Shown here piece by piece: positions 32,911 through 41,545 of a DNA stretch of 64,000 nucleotides; positions within the stretch are counted from its first letter, which is position 1; each line of letters starts with the position of its first letter. The stretch is from Candidatus Zymogenaceae bacterium. Lineage in GTDB: Bacteria > Desulfobacterota > Zymogenia > Zymogenales > Zymogenaceae. Location of the stretch: positions 1-64,000 of the forward strand of contig JAFGAS010000053.1 in the NCBI GenBank assembly GCA_016933535.1, in the 5' to 3' direction. The notes beneath the pieces are model-generated. The model was given only the letters and a program-made list of their open reading frames with translations, searched no databases and was not told where the DNA came from. The position numbers and the translations under genes are program-made.

Positions 32911-35900
32911 ATGAGCGAAAATAAGTTTTTAAGTCTAAACGAAGCTGCTCGAACGGCAAATGTTTCCAAAAGGACTATTTTTCGCCTGCTTAGGGAGAAA
33001 AAACTAAATCGCTATAAGGACGGGAAGAAAACCTTAATCGACAGTTCTGAGCTTGCAAAATACGCTAAGGATGAAGCCATCAGTATCAATGGTATTATGT
33101 CTAGGGTGGACTTGGGGACGGTCTTCTTATGGGAGAGAGAATATAAAGATAAATGGCGTGAATATGTACGCTTTAAAATCTCAAGTGAAAAATATGATTT
33201 GATAATCCTTGGCGATAGGAAGGGTGGCGAGCTCAGTGACTACGCTGAGGTTATACCAACCGAATATCAAGACAGGACGATATTTGCAAGTGCACTAAAC
33301 TATTTTACGGAAAGGGAACTTCAAGATCTTATTCTAGGGAAGAACGTACTGGTTATCGATGATCTATTTCAACACGGTAGGACTTTCTATAAGATTAATA
33401 ATAAGATTGAAAGCTATGGACCCAAGAATCTTAAATTTGTAGCTTCTGCTCAAAACCTTGACTGCGTGAAGAAAGGTTTAGTAGAGTATCCGAACGTCGA
33501 CGCACCTTTCAAATTCAGTGGTTTAGGATTTAGGAATTATACTTCTCAACTTAGTTCGATATTATACTCTCTGCAGAAGCCTTTGGATAACGATCACCTT
33601 CAGATATCTCTTCGGATCAGAATCAAGGACTTCTCCATTGAAAGATTCGTAACTGTCCTGTCAAATATGGGCTTTGTCCATTTCCCTCCGGACAGACAGA
33701 GAACTGATAGTCTCCCCCTTGAAATAACAATAAACTATCCTTCTTTCTTTCGCTTTTTGAGTTTCATTCTGCCTTCCGAAATAACGGAAATGGGTGCCTG
33801 CAAGATAAGAATCTTTCTCTCGCAGAACGAAATACAAATCATTCCTATAGCGATTCCGCATATATCAATTAATCCCGCGACGTTCGGAGTTGAAGCGGAT
33901 AAAACTAATAAGCTTCTCTACCAATTCTGCAAACCAATTCTTGAGGACAAAAGAACCCTGGAGGAAAGCAGGCGGGCACTTCTATTCTATGAAGGATTGC
34001 AGCTTTACTTTTCTGTTGTAATGGCTTGTCAATTTATAGACGAAATAAAAAAGTACCCATTTATCGATCTAGAGAAACTAAAACACAATGTCAAAAGAAA
34101 GGATTTGGTACGGCGATACGGGAGTTCTCTTGGTAACGTATGGCACGATATTCTCGAAAGCACGATATATAAGACTTTAAACGATGAAGCCCAAGAGTAT
34201 GGTCTTAAAGAGAATAATCAAACACTAGCCGTGCAAGAGAACCTCACGGAACCGCAGTTGGACCCCTTTAGATTTTGGAGAGCAATCCGAAAGCTCAAAA
34301 AGGTCTATCAAGAAGCGAGAAAACCAGAGACACCATTTCCCGGCTTAGACTTTAACCAGCTACGAGAGTCAACCGGCTTGGATTGCCTGGAATTAAGCCA
34401 ACTCCTTGACTACGCCTTGGATAGGCCGCTGCTAAAACCGAAGAACGAAGCAGTTAATCTGAAAGAGAATCAGTACCTTTGCAGAAGAATCTACGAACCG
34501 ACCGAATACTTTGGAATAAACCGCGAGCAGTCCGACGCATATTTACAGCAGGAACTCGACGAAGAAATAGCAAACGCTCTAATCTCTCATGTGATATTGG
34601 ATATTGGTGTGGGGTGGCAGGGACAACAAGGTCCAAGAGTTGACGTACCGCCCACGCTTCTAAACAAGGTACTTGTGAATTTACTTCTGTACGCTTCATC
34701 TGACGAGTTTCCCCCTAATATGGATTTCGAACCGTTTCTTTACGGCCCAGTCATATCCATGAAAGGGTATGTAGGATCAGAGGCAGATCGAGAGAAGATG
34801 TTTTTGAGGGAGTTTTCTGAAATCGCTGAAACCTATAATTATGACGCAGATAGGAACAGTTTCTTCGTAGATAATCTGGATAATGCTAGGAAATGTATAA
34901 CCGAATTCTTTGAAAGAGACGAGTTGTATCTTATTAATGGGTATTTGAAGATATTCCGGCATATCTGGAATTGTGACGGCAAGACAAACAAGACGTTAAT
35001 TGCACTGTCTGCCGTATCCACGCTTAAGTCGGCCTACGCTCATGCCTATAAGGAAGTAGATATCTTTACCTTTCGTCTTAGGAGGTTCCTTACTTACCTA
35101 AAAACTAACTTGAATCAACTCAATAAGGAAGCCGTTAGTGATTTGATCGATGGAATATCGGAAGTACCAAGAGAAATGCTCAACAAGATCAACATGTATC
35201 TTAACCTAGAAAAGATGCATCACAGACTAAAGGACATCTTCGAAAAGAGCCAAGACTGCGATCTTCTAGGTCCTCATATACTCGATAAGCTGGAATTGCC
35301 TATAAGGTATTCTAACAAGGATGAATACCCCTTACCAAACGCCGAAAATGCGGCGATAATTCTTAAGGCTCTAATATTGTACGTGCAGTCAGTTTTCAGC
35401 ACGATCAGTCTTTGTGATAGACCGGATGAAGGACTTGAGAAAGGGGACGGATGGTACTATGAGAACCTTCTGGCTCTGTTGAAGACTAATACCATAGACT
35501 ATAGGGGTCTCATTGCAGCAGATGAGTTCTTTAGGAATAGAACCATTAACGGGAAATCGATCCTTATGATCGAAAGACAATTCGATGCGATAATAAAGGC
35601 ACTAACAAGGGAGGAATTCCTTCCTTTCCCTTCAGGAATACGAAGCGAACAAAATAGACAGCACGAAAACCAATATAAGTCTATTCTATCTGCGTATTCG
35701 ACTATTCCCGCAAAGTATCATACTTTTAAGACAGTGGGGTGTGTCGAATTAGTCAGATTAACTCCACAAGCGGAACAAGTGCTTGAGTACTCAAAGAAAA
35801 GTAGTGACGTGTTCCTAAGACAAATCAATAAGGGACTTCTTGAGTGTCTAAGAGAAACGAATAAAGAGATTGGCCTGGATTCCTTTATTCAATTTGACAA

Positions 35901-36273
35901 GAAGGGTGCTTTTCTGGTGGTTACCGACAAACCCGAGTCAATGATAGAGATTATCACCCGAATCTTTAAAGACATTGGGAAGAATAGTTATAGGTATGCG
36001 ATTCCGAGAGTGGGATTAGATTTCGCCGACGAAGACCCTATTTTTGGAGGTAAATACTTCGGGCTTAACGCGATACATGCATCACTAATTTCCCAAGACA
36101 GTCGGTTTAAATCTGAAGCTGGAAAGATTCTACTTACAAAAGCGTTTTTCCTACAGCTGCCTAATCATTTGCAGGATCTCTGTGAGATTGACCATAGGGA
36201 TTATGTTCTTGATTCTGAAGGCAAGAAGACCGACATCTACAGGTTCTTGTGGGAGGAATATGACATGAAATAA
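32911..36273 (+). CDS. HTH-phosphoribosyltransferase-like multidomain protein with cyclase-like end
   Basis: 1120 residues. Residues 6-50 are an excisionase/MerR-type helix-turn-helix (LSLNEAARTANVSKRTIFRL). Residues about 75-190 look like a type I phosphoribosyltransferase: YDLIILGDRKGGEL and the PRPP-loop-like VLVIDDLFQHGRT at 146-158. A long middle is not recognised. From about 925 the pattern KTVGCVELVRLTP ... FDKKGAFLVV ... PRVGLDFAD ... GKYFGLNAIHASLI ... KILLTK follows a class III nucleotide cyclase fold, but the metal-binding acids are not conserved, so it is probably a degenerate domain. Single-gene unit with its own strong promoter. Confidence 0.55.
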   Translation: MSENKFLSLNEAARTANVSKRTIFRLLREKKLNRYKDGKKTLIDSSELAKYAKDEAISINGIMSRVDLGTVFLWEREYKDKWREYVRFKISSEKYDLIILGDRKGGELSDYAEVIPTEYQDRTIFASALNYFTERELQDLILGKNVLVIDDLFQHGRTFYKINNKIESYGPKNLKFVASAQNLDCVKKGLVEYPNVDAPFKFSGLGFRNYTSQLSSILYSLQKPLDNDHLQISLRIRIKDFSIERFVTVLSNMGFVHFPPDRQRTDSLPLEITINYPSFFRFLSFILPSEITEMGACKIRIFLSQNEIQIIPIAIPHISINPATFGVEADKTNKLLYQFCKPILEDKRTLEESRRALLFYEGLQLYFSVVMACQFIDEIKKYPFIDLEKLKHNVKRKDLVRRYGSSLGNVWHDILESTIYKTLNDEAQEYGLKENNQTLAVQENLTEPQLDPFRFWRAIRKLKKVYQEARKPETPFPGLDFNQLRESTGLDCLELSQLLDYALDRPLLKPKNEAVNLKENQYLCRRIYEPTEYFGINREQSDAYLQQELDEEIANALISHVILDIGVGWQGQQGPRVDVPPTLLNKVLVNLLLYASSDEFPPNMDFEPFLYGPVISMKGYVGSEADREKMFLREFSEIAETYNYDADRNSFFVDNLDNARKCITEFFERDELYLINGYLKIFRHIWNCDGKTNKTLIALSAVSTLKSAYAHAYKEVDIFTFRLRRFLTYLKTNLNQLNKEAVSDLIDGISEVPREMLNKINMYLNLEKMHHRLKDIFEKSQDCDLLGPHILDKLELPIRYSNKDEYPLPNAENAAIILKALILYVQSVFSTISLCDRPDEGLEKGDGWYYENLLALLKTNTIDYRGLIAADEFFRNRTINGKSILMIERQFDAIIKALTREEFLPFPSGIRSEQNRQHENQYKSILSAYSTIPAKYHTFKTVGCVELVRLTPQAEQVLEYSKKSSDVFLRQINKGLLECLRETNKEIGLDSFIQFDKKGAFLVVTDKPESMIEIITRIFKDIGKNSYRYAIPRVGLDFADEDPIFGGKYFGLNAIHASLISQDSRFKSEAGKILLTKAFFLQLPNHLQDLCEIDHRDYVLDSEGKKTDIYRFLWEEYDMK

Positions 36274-36511
36274 AGCGGAGGAAACGGAGCTTTGGTCTCG
36301 CCCTACCCAGGCAGTATGACACAAAAACTCGACGTCCCTCCTGCATTCCATTATACCCCATGGAATGCGGGAGTCAAGCCTTTAAATTTCTATAGACCAC
36401 TCTCCGTTTTCCTTCCTCTTTAGATTCCAGAGAGCAATTTTAACTCGGGCTTCCTTTGAGGTCCTATCAGTGTATCGGCTATTTTTTACGGCACTGTCTT
36501 AGGGTGAAAAG

Positions 36512-36799
36512 ATGAGCCAAGGAAAAGTCACGACTGTTTTCATCAGGCGGATTGAATTCCCGACGACCGTCACGGGCAAGATGCTCTATCACCTCCTTGA
36601 TGTTAATCCAGCCGAAGAGTCACTTGTCCTCGTGAGGCAGAACAAGAACGGAATCAGCGAGAAATACCGTATTGAGCCAGGCGACCAATTTCTCGAATTC
36701 ATAACCTGGGACGAATGGATCAACTGGCCCGACAGCTTACTCCTCATTACCGAAGAAAGGGAACGACGAACCGCTCTGGAGATCTTCTATCTGAGATAG
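36512..36799 (+). CDS. Hypothetical protein, 95 aa
   Basis: Not recognised. Beta-rich with a Trp-rich segment (ITWDEWINWPDSLLLI). First of a co-directional run that continues through membrane and lipoprotein genes to the second HerA ATPase. It ends 11 bp before the next start. Confidence 0.55.
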   Translation: MSQGKVTTVFIRRIEFPTTVTGKMLYHLLDVNPAEESLVLVRQNKNGISEKYRIEPGDQFLEFITWDEWINWPDSLLLITEERERRTALEIFYLR

Positions 36800-36810
36800 G
36801 AGGTTGCCCT

Positions 36811-37338
36811 ATGTTTAGTTTATCAAAAAAAGGCGATTTAGAAAGGCTCTTTGTTCTGATTGCGATTATCGGCACACTCATTGTTATCTTTGCGGCCGGC
36901 ATCTCTGTTTGCGCAAAGAGGTTGCCGAGAAGGTCTTCTACGCCCCCTCCCCCTCCACCGGAAATACCTCAAACAAACTATGGCAACGAAGAGGACATAA
37001 ACGCCTTCCTCAGAGATTATGAGCGTTCTATTGAGGATCACGATATCTACAGCCTGATGAACTGCTACTCTCCCGATTTCACCAAAGAATCGATGAACTA
37101 CGATCAGTACAGAGCATACATGTCCGATTTCTTCGATCAATTCCCATATATCGACGTCACGATAACCGGTGCAACCTACGAGACTTACCCTAACAATTGT
37201 ATCCGACTTACCTTCTATCAGAAGCTCCATCTGAAAAACAACAACAAAGACTACACCGATTCCGGGCACGTACAGATGCTTCTCAGCAATGACTCTGGCA
37301 GACTCCAGATATTGAGTGAGTCATGGCAAGCTAATTAG
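36811..37338 (+). CDS. Membrane-anchored NTF2/SnoaL-like protein
   Basis: 175 residues from ATG 36811 with AGGAGG 7 bp upstream. One N-terminal helix (FVLIAIIGTLIVIFAAGISV) and a proline-rich linker (STPPPPPPEIPQ). The soluble domain has INAFLRDYERSIEDHDIYSL, MNCYSPDF and later VQMLLSNDSGRLQILSESW, typical of SnoaL/NTF2-like folds, displayed outside the membrane. NTF2-like proteins are common components of secretion machines, which would suit the ATPase nearby. Confidence 0.65.
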   Translation: MFSLSKKGDLERLFVLIAIIGTLIVIFAAGISVCAKRLPRRSSTPPPPPPEIPQTNYGNEEDINAFLRDYERSIEDHDIYSLMNCYSPDFTKESMNYDQYRAYMSDFFDQFPYIDVTITGATYETYPNNCIRLTFYQKLHLKNNNKDYTDSGHVQMLLSNDSGRLQILSESWQAN

Positions 37339-37350
37339 TAGGAGGATTGT

Positions 37351-37617
37351 ATGAAAAAGATAATCTCTGCGATTCTCGTTGCGTGCTTACTTTGCAGTTC
37401 GGGATGTTTCTTCGCAACCCTCGGCGCTGCAACCGGGACTATCGTGAGAGCACCATTCGAAGCTACGGGATATTTCCTTGAGGGATTGGAGCAGGGATTA
37501 AACGGCACGTATGACTTTGGAACCAACAGAGACAATGCGCCTACCACAAGCGAAAAGAAAGACAGCGGTAATCCAACGATTTATCGGGATTCAAATGGTG
37601 TTTTGCGTTGGTACTAA
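37351..37617 (+). CDS. Small lipoprotein
   Basis: 88 residues. A lipoprotein signal peptide MKKIISAILVACLLCSSGC with lipobox LCSSGC; the mature protein begins at Cys 19. The mature part is small and Gly-rich, ending SNGVLRWY. GGAGG precedes the ATG, and the gene starts 12 bp after the membrane protein. Lipoproteins in such runs often anchor envelope machines. Confidence 0.75.
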   Translation: MKKIISAILVACLLCSSGCFFATLGAATGTIVRAPFEATGYFLEGLEQGLNGTYDFGTNRDNAPTTSEKKDSGNPTIYRDSNGVLRWY

Positions 37618-37629
37618 CAGGAGGGTTCT

Positions 37630-37860
37630 ATGAGCAACAAAAACTCTAACCCATTTCACGATGAAGACGATGATAAGGATCAGAATGTTATGAACATCTT
37701 CGGACAATTCGGGAGGAAACCAAATACGCCCGGTGGCCTGGATGAGACGCGGAAGAACCTGGGCAAGATGATTGGAGTCTCCATTGGAATGGTTGCTCTT
37801 GTCGTTTTCTGGATTCTACTCTTCATGCTCTTGAAGTTCTTTTTTGGGGTAGTCTTTTAG
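37630..37860 (+). CDS. Small single-pass membrane protein
   Basis: 76 residues; an acidic cytoplasmic start (HDEDDDKDQN) and one C-terminal membrane helix (IGMVALVVFWILLFMLLKFF). AGGAGGG lies before the ATG. Not recognised. Confidence 0.65.
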   Translation: MSNKNSNPFHDEDDDKDQNVMNIFGQFGRKPNTPGGLDETRKNLGKMIGVSIGMVALVVFWILLFMLLKFFFGVVF

Positions 37861-37896
37861 GCTTCGATAGGCCAGGGTCTTTTGTACGGGAGGGTT

Positions 37897-38385
37897 ATGA
37901 TGAGCTCAAATAATGACAATAGCCTCGATGTAAAGACCTTTATCCTCGCTTACCTTCAACAGACAGGTCTCGTAGACAAAGACGTCGACATACGAGAAGA
38001 AGGGGACTTCATTCATTACGGTGGGAAGCTCATTCCTATCGGAGGGATTCTGGAGCAGATTCAGATCGATGCTAATAAGATCCTTTCAAAGAAGGGAAGC
38101 GTGGGAGTCGTGGGATGGTGTGGCCACTCTATTGGGTCTCGCTCAGATGTCGGTGGTTTCTGTATGGTCTGTGGAGGCATCTTCTGTGCGCGAGAAGGGT
38201 GCCTTGCGATCTGCGAGGAGACCGGCATGTCTGTCTGCAGGCTTGACCGGATCGTGACCTCGGACGGAAGGATCGTTGCACGGGAAGAAGCAAGAAAGCT
38301 TTCGTTCAAAATCAAGTCTTTGATTAAACCTAAAAGAAAGGAGCTTCCCGATGTCCAAGGACGAGGAGGAAAGCCTCACAAGTAG
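37897..38385 (+). CDS. Cys-rich zinc-binding protein
   Basis: 162 residues from ATG 37897, with GGGAGG nearby. Between about residues 72 and 115 there are eight Cys and a His (GWCGHSIG, GFCMVCGGIFCAREGCLAIC, MSVCRL), a RING- or treble-clef-like double zinc site. The C-terminus is basic. It overlaps the HerA gene by 35 bp, so coupled synthesis with the ATPase is likely. Confidence 0.65.
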   Translation: MMSSNNDNSLDVKTFILAYLQQTGLVDKDVDIREEGDFIHYGGKLIPIGGILEQIQIDANKILSKKGSVGVVGWCGHSIGSRSDVGGFCMVCGGIFCAREGCLAICEETGMSVCRLDRIVTSDGRIVAREEARKLSFKIKSLIKPKRKELPDVQGRGGKPHK

Positions 38386-39598
38386 GCTTTTGAAGAATCG
38401 CATCAACGAAAAACATGGATGGCTCTTTGAAAAACAGACAAAGAACGGTTTTCTGGTTCCTTTGATTAAAGAGGTTTTCGGACAGATTTTCTTCGGGTTT
38501 ATCCTGGGAACTAGGCGCAAGGCCGGGCTTCTCTTTCAGGAATTCAATCAGCACCTGCTAGCTTCGGCTAGAACCGGCGCGGGAAAGACGACTTTCCTCC
38601 GATTACTCTTCTCTCAGCTGTATCTTCTTATTCCCTGCTGGTTCTTCGATTTCAAGAAAGACTATAGGAATTTCATAACCCAGGCACGGCATCTCTTGGT
38701 TTTCAGCTGGCGAGACTTTAAATTCAATCCTCTTCGACCTCCGCCGGGGACCGACCCTCTCAAATGGATCCAAGTCGTAGCCGACATTTTCTGCATGTCC
38801 TTTGGTTTGATGGCGGGTGCCAAGAGTTTCATTATCGATGTTCTCGAAGAACTTTACAGGATCTATGGGGTTTTCGATGGGAGCGATACCTATCCGACGA
38901 TGCTCGACTTTCACGAGATGCTTGAGAGAAAAGACCGGAAGAAAGGCATGGCGCAGGATGATCGTGGATATCTTGCGAGAACGAAGAATAAGACAACTGC
39001 CTCGATCAAGATACTTGGGAAAATGTTCGACTGTGACCAAGGCTATCCTCTCGAAGATCTCGTCGATAAAAACGTGGTCTTCGAACTTGACGGTCTTATC
39101 GATGAACTCCAGGTGTTTCTGGTCGATATCATTCTCGGGTGGATATTCACGTACCGAATCGACAAGGGTGAGAGGGGTCAGCTCAGGCAGGTGGTTTTTT
39201 TCGATGAGGCGTTCCGGATTTTCAGGAAGGACTACCGAAGTGATAGCGGTACCTCCCACCTTGAAACGATGGTGACGCAGATTAGGGAGTTTGGTGTTGG
39301 CTTGGTAATGGCGACTCAGATGCTTCATTCGTTTTCAGATGTGGTTAAAAGTAACGTGTATACCCACGTTGTCATGTCCCAATCAGACGGAAATGAAACC
39401 GAGGAAGCTGCACGTACATTGAGGCTTACGAAGGAGCAGGCGGACTACCTCGCCAGGCTAGAGGTTGGTCAGGCCGTCGTGAAATTGGCCGGTAGATACC
39501 CGGATCCGTTCGTGATCGAAATTCCAAATGTGCCCATCGATCGATACGTCACTGATGATGAGGTCAGGAGGCATATGGAGTCAGAGTATGGCATTTAA
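38351..39598 (+). CDS. HerA/VirB4-like hexameric ATPase, second copy
   Basis: 415 residues. Walker A ARTGAGKT at 73-80, WFFDFKKDYRNF, the shared block NPLRPPPGTDPLKW, Walker B QVVFFDEAFR near 295 and a late MATQMLHSF. It parallels the ATPase part of the 18178-20166 protein (DWKKNYRGL, FNPLIPPPGTPPKVW), so the two are paralogues. AAAGGAG precedes the ATG. With upstream membrane and lipoprotein genes it could be a DNA-translocation motor at the envelope; with the nuclease gene downstream it could be a defence or resection motor. Confidence 0.8.
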   Translation: MSKDEEESLTSRLLKNRINEKHGWLFEKQTKNGFLVPLIKEVFGQIFFGFILGTRRKAGLLFQEFNQHLLASARTGAGKTTFLRLLFSQLYLLIPCWFFDFKKDYRNFITQARHLLVFSWRDFKFNPLRPPPGTDPLKWIQVVADIFCMSFGLMAGAKSFIIDVLEELYRIYGVFDGSDTYPTMLDFHEMLERKDRKKGMAQDDRGYLARTKNKTTASIKILGKMFDCDQGYPLEDLVDKNVVFELDGLIDELQVFLVDIILGWIFTYRIDKGERGQLRQVVFFDEAFRIFRKDYRSDSGTSHLETMVTQIREFGVGLVMATQMLHSFSDVVKSNVYTHVVMSQSDGNETEEAARTLRLTKEQADYLARLEVGQAVVKLAGRYPDPFVIEIPNVPIDRYVTDDEVRRHMESEYGI

Positions 39599-40298
39599 GA
39601 GTCTGAAAGAAACGGTCAAGCCGAGAACGCCCCTGAGCGATGTTTTGGCAAAAGCTGACAAGGGATCGCCGAAGGCCGACAAAAAAACCAACGGTTTCAA
39701 AGTCAAGGTCGATGAGGCCCAATCCGTGAGGAGAACCCTTGCCCGGGATTTTATGATCGGAGTGGAAAAGAATCCCGGTTCTACGGTGACAGAGCTCTAT
39801 AGAAAGCTGGACCTCAATACTGATCTCGGGACTCAGGTTCAGAAAGAGTTGCTGGAGGCCGGATATGTCACGAAAAAGAGAGTTGGGAGGTCCTTCATAC
39901 TTGAGCTTACAGAAAAAGGGAAAGAAGCGATCTGCTCCGATGGAAACAAGTTAAAAGGAAAGGGTTTGTCGACTCATGTTTTTTGTCAGCAGAGAATTAA
40001 GGGCCACCACGAGTCACTTGGATATACGGCTCATGTGGAAAAGAATATTGACGGCAAGAGCATCGATGTGTTGGTGAACAAAGGCGGCCATCTTATTGCC
40101 TATGAGGTTGAAACGAGTCCGAATGACCATATCGTTCAAAATGTAATAAGAGATCTTATGGTCGGTGTAAATGAGGTAGTTATTGTCTCCGAAAGGGAAC
40201 AATTAGAAAAGATACAAAGGATAGTTGAAAAAGGCGTAGCTGATAACGATCTACGGAAAGTCTCATATCAGACGATAGACGACTATCTCGGAGAATGA
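39588..40298 (+). CDS. Winged-helix protein with PD-(D/E)XK-like nuclease domain
   Basis: 236 residues from ATG 39588, which overlaps the HerA stop by 11 bp; an earlier in-frame ATG at 39528 lies within HerA. Winged helix around 45-105 (TVTELYRKLDLNTDLGTQVQ, LELTEKGKEAI). C-terminal domain: Asp in KSIDVLV and YEVET. The same D ... E-x-E-T arrangement ends the fused HerA protein at 18178-20166. Likely the nuclease or DNA-recognition partner of HerA. Confidence 0.72.
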   Translation: MAFKSLKETVKPRTPLSDVLAKADKGSPKADKKTNGFKVKVDEAQSVRRTLARDFMIGVEKNPGSTVTELYRKLDLNTDLGTQVQKELLEAGYVTKKRVGRSFILELTEKGKEAICSDGNKLKGKGLSTHVFCQQRIKGHHESLGYTAHVEKNIDGKSIDVLVNKGGHLIAYEVETSPNDHIVQNVIRDLMVGVNEVVIVSEREQLEKIQRIVEKGVADNDLRKVSYQTIDDYLGE

Positions 40299-40330
40299 TG
40301 GTGTTTGACTCGATGAAAAGAATTGATACG

Positions 40331-40426
40331 GGGTCGGGCGTGCCCACGCAGACCCCCTATCGTAAATCTTTCGGCTTCGCCGAAAGCTTTATCGGGGGGT
40401 CCGCTCGCACAGGCACGCCTCGACCC
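40331..40426. repeat. 96-bp imperfect palindrome (cruciform)
   Basis: Outer arms GGGTCG/CGACCC and GCGTGCC/GGCACGC, middle arms GACCCCC/GGGGGTC, and a perfect core CTTTCGGC-TTC-GCCGAAAG. The whole 96 bp folds on itself with small bulges. It lies in the non-coding gap after the nuclease gene. Candidate roles: transfer or replication origin, or recombination site. No T run, so not a terminator. Confidence 0.7.
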
Positions 40427-40427
40427 T

Positions 40428-40461
40428 CCTTCTGCTTTCTCCGATACGAGAAAGCAGAAGG
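40428..40461. repeat. Perfect 14-bp hairpin beside the palindrome
   Basis: CCTTCTGCTTTCTC and GAGAAAGCAGAAGG with a 6-nt loop (40442-40447), starting 1 bp after the larger palindrome. On the plus strand the following GTACTGTTGTTC is not a clear terminator tail. Confidence 0.75.
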
Positions 40462-40503
40462 TACTGTTGTTCTCACATATGTAAAAAGATCGAGGTGGTC
40501 GAA

Positions 40504-40728
40504 ATGGTAGCTAAATGCGAACGATGTGTGCATGGAAGACTCATGCAAATTGATTCAACAGGGTATTCATACTTTCACTGCAAAAGACTGAATACCTATG
40601 TAAAGGTCAATGAGGACATGCGATGTTTGTTGCATGAAGTGAATCCGATAACGTTTATACGTCACGTGGTTGAAGAGACTATCGATGAGGCGCTCATCGA
40701 AGAATATGAAATAGAAAGAATCCCATAG
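40504..40728 (+). CDS. Small Cys-containing protein
   Basis: 74 residues from ATG 40504 with GAGG 8 bp upstream (GTG 40495 is an alternative). CERC at 5-8, FHCKRL near 25 and MRCLLHE near 40 suggest one metal site. The acidic C-terminus is helical (VVEETIDEALIEEYEIERIP). Not recognised. Confidence 0.55.
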   Translation: MVAKCERCVHGRLMQIDSTGYSYFHCKRLNTYVKVNEDMRCLLHEVNPITFIRHVVEETIDEALIEEYEIERIP

Positions 40729-40759
40729 ATTAGATAGGGTTCTGTTATGGAGGGTCAGG

Positions 40760-40915
40760 TCTTTATCCCTCCCCCCTCCCTCGCCTCCTTCGCCCCCACG
40801 CCCCGCGGGACGACGTTACGGAAGCTGGAAGTGAGGAAATGGAGATGAGTAAAGAACGGTGAAAAGAATAGATATAGATATAGAAATAGAAATAGAAATA
40901 GAATGAAATGAGGTT
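40760..40915. repeat. C-tract and hexamer-repeat region (candidate origin or centromere)
   Basis: A C-rich stretch at about 40768-40810 gives four or more runs of three to six G on the minus strand, a G-quadruplex candidate. It is followed at about 40868-40900 by five tandem hexamers (GATATA twice, GAAATA three times) in purine-rich DNA. The region lies just upstream of the winged-helix/TubZ-like operon, the position of tubC iterons in TubRC-TubZ plasmids. Confidence 0.5.
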
Positions 40916-40940
40916 AATGATAATAGGAAGTTAAGAAGAA

Positions 40941-41243
40941 ATGATTTGGATGATAGATAAGAAGAAGAATAAATATAGCCCAAATCCAAATCCAAATCGG
41001 AAAAGGGCGTTGGCTACTACGCATTTGAGATGGAATGAAGCCGTCTGGAATGTGATGTCAAATCACGCAATGGGTGTTTACAGGATTCCGTGCGACTTTA
41101 CAATCAAAATGGAGCGATCTTATCAAGGTGATTCTGGCAACTCAAAAGATAGATTCTTGGATATTCGGAATGCAGTGCATTCACTGTATCCAGTGCATCC
41201 CGTTGGCTTGGTTAACTCGATAGAGGAATGTTTTACTCCATGA
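40941..41243 (+). CDS. Hypothetical protein, first gene of the TubZ-like operon
   Basis: 100 residues, not recognised. Basic N-terminus with NPNPNRKRAL; a soluble rest ending LVNSIEECFTP. Its TGA overlaps the ATG of the next gene at 41240 (ATGA), which supports it being real and coupled. Confidence 0.5.
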   Translation: MIWMIDKKKNKYSPNPNPNRKRALATTHLRWNEAVWNVMSNHAMGVYRIPCDFTIKMERSYQGDSGNSKDRFLDIRNAVHSLYPVHPVGLVNSIEECFTP

Positions 41244-41545
41244 CCGAGAAACAAGAACTCTGTCCAGACTGCCTGAAGAGGGTATCCAAGAGATTGTATC
41301 AGGAGGATTGGGATATCCTCATCGCGGTATACCGAGCAAAGATAGCACACAAGAGGAGGATCGTCAAAGACACAAACCTCACCATCTCGATTGTAAGGGA
41401 TAGTGTCTGGCGTCTGTATGGTAGTGGCCTGATAAACATAAAGCGTTCCGGTAATAGTACATTGATTAAGCTTACACGCACGGGAACAGTTCTATGTGGG
41501 AAGGTCGAGGAAATGTTCAAGAAAGGACAGGAGGAACAACCATGA
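41240..41545 (+). CDS. Winged-helix DNA-binding protein (TubR-like candidate)
   Basis: 101 residues from ATG 41240. CPDC near the start, then a winged helix-turn-helix: DWDILIAVYRAKIAHKRRIV, VRDSVWRLYGSGLINIKRSG, STLIKLTRTG. It overlaps the tubulin-like gene by ATGA. TubR, the adaptor of type III plasmid partition systems, is also a small winged-helix protein encoded just before tubZ, so this is the natural TubR counterpart; sequence similarity itself is not established. Confidence 0.65.
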   Translation: MTEKQELCPDCLKRVSKRLYQEDWDILIAVYRAKIAHKRRIVKDTNLTISIVRDSVWRLYGSGLINIKRSGNSTLIKLTRTGTVLCGKVEEMFKKGQEEQP

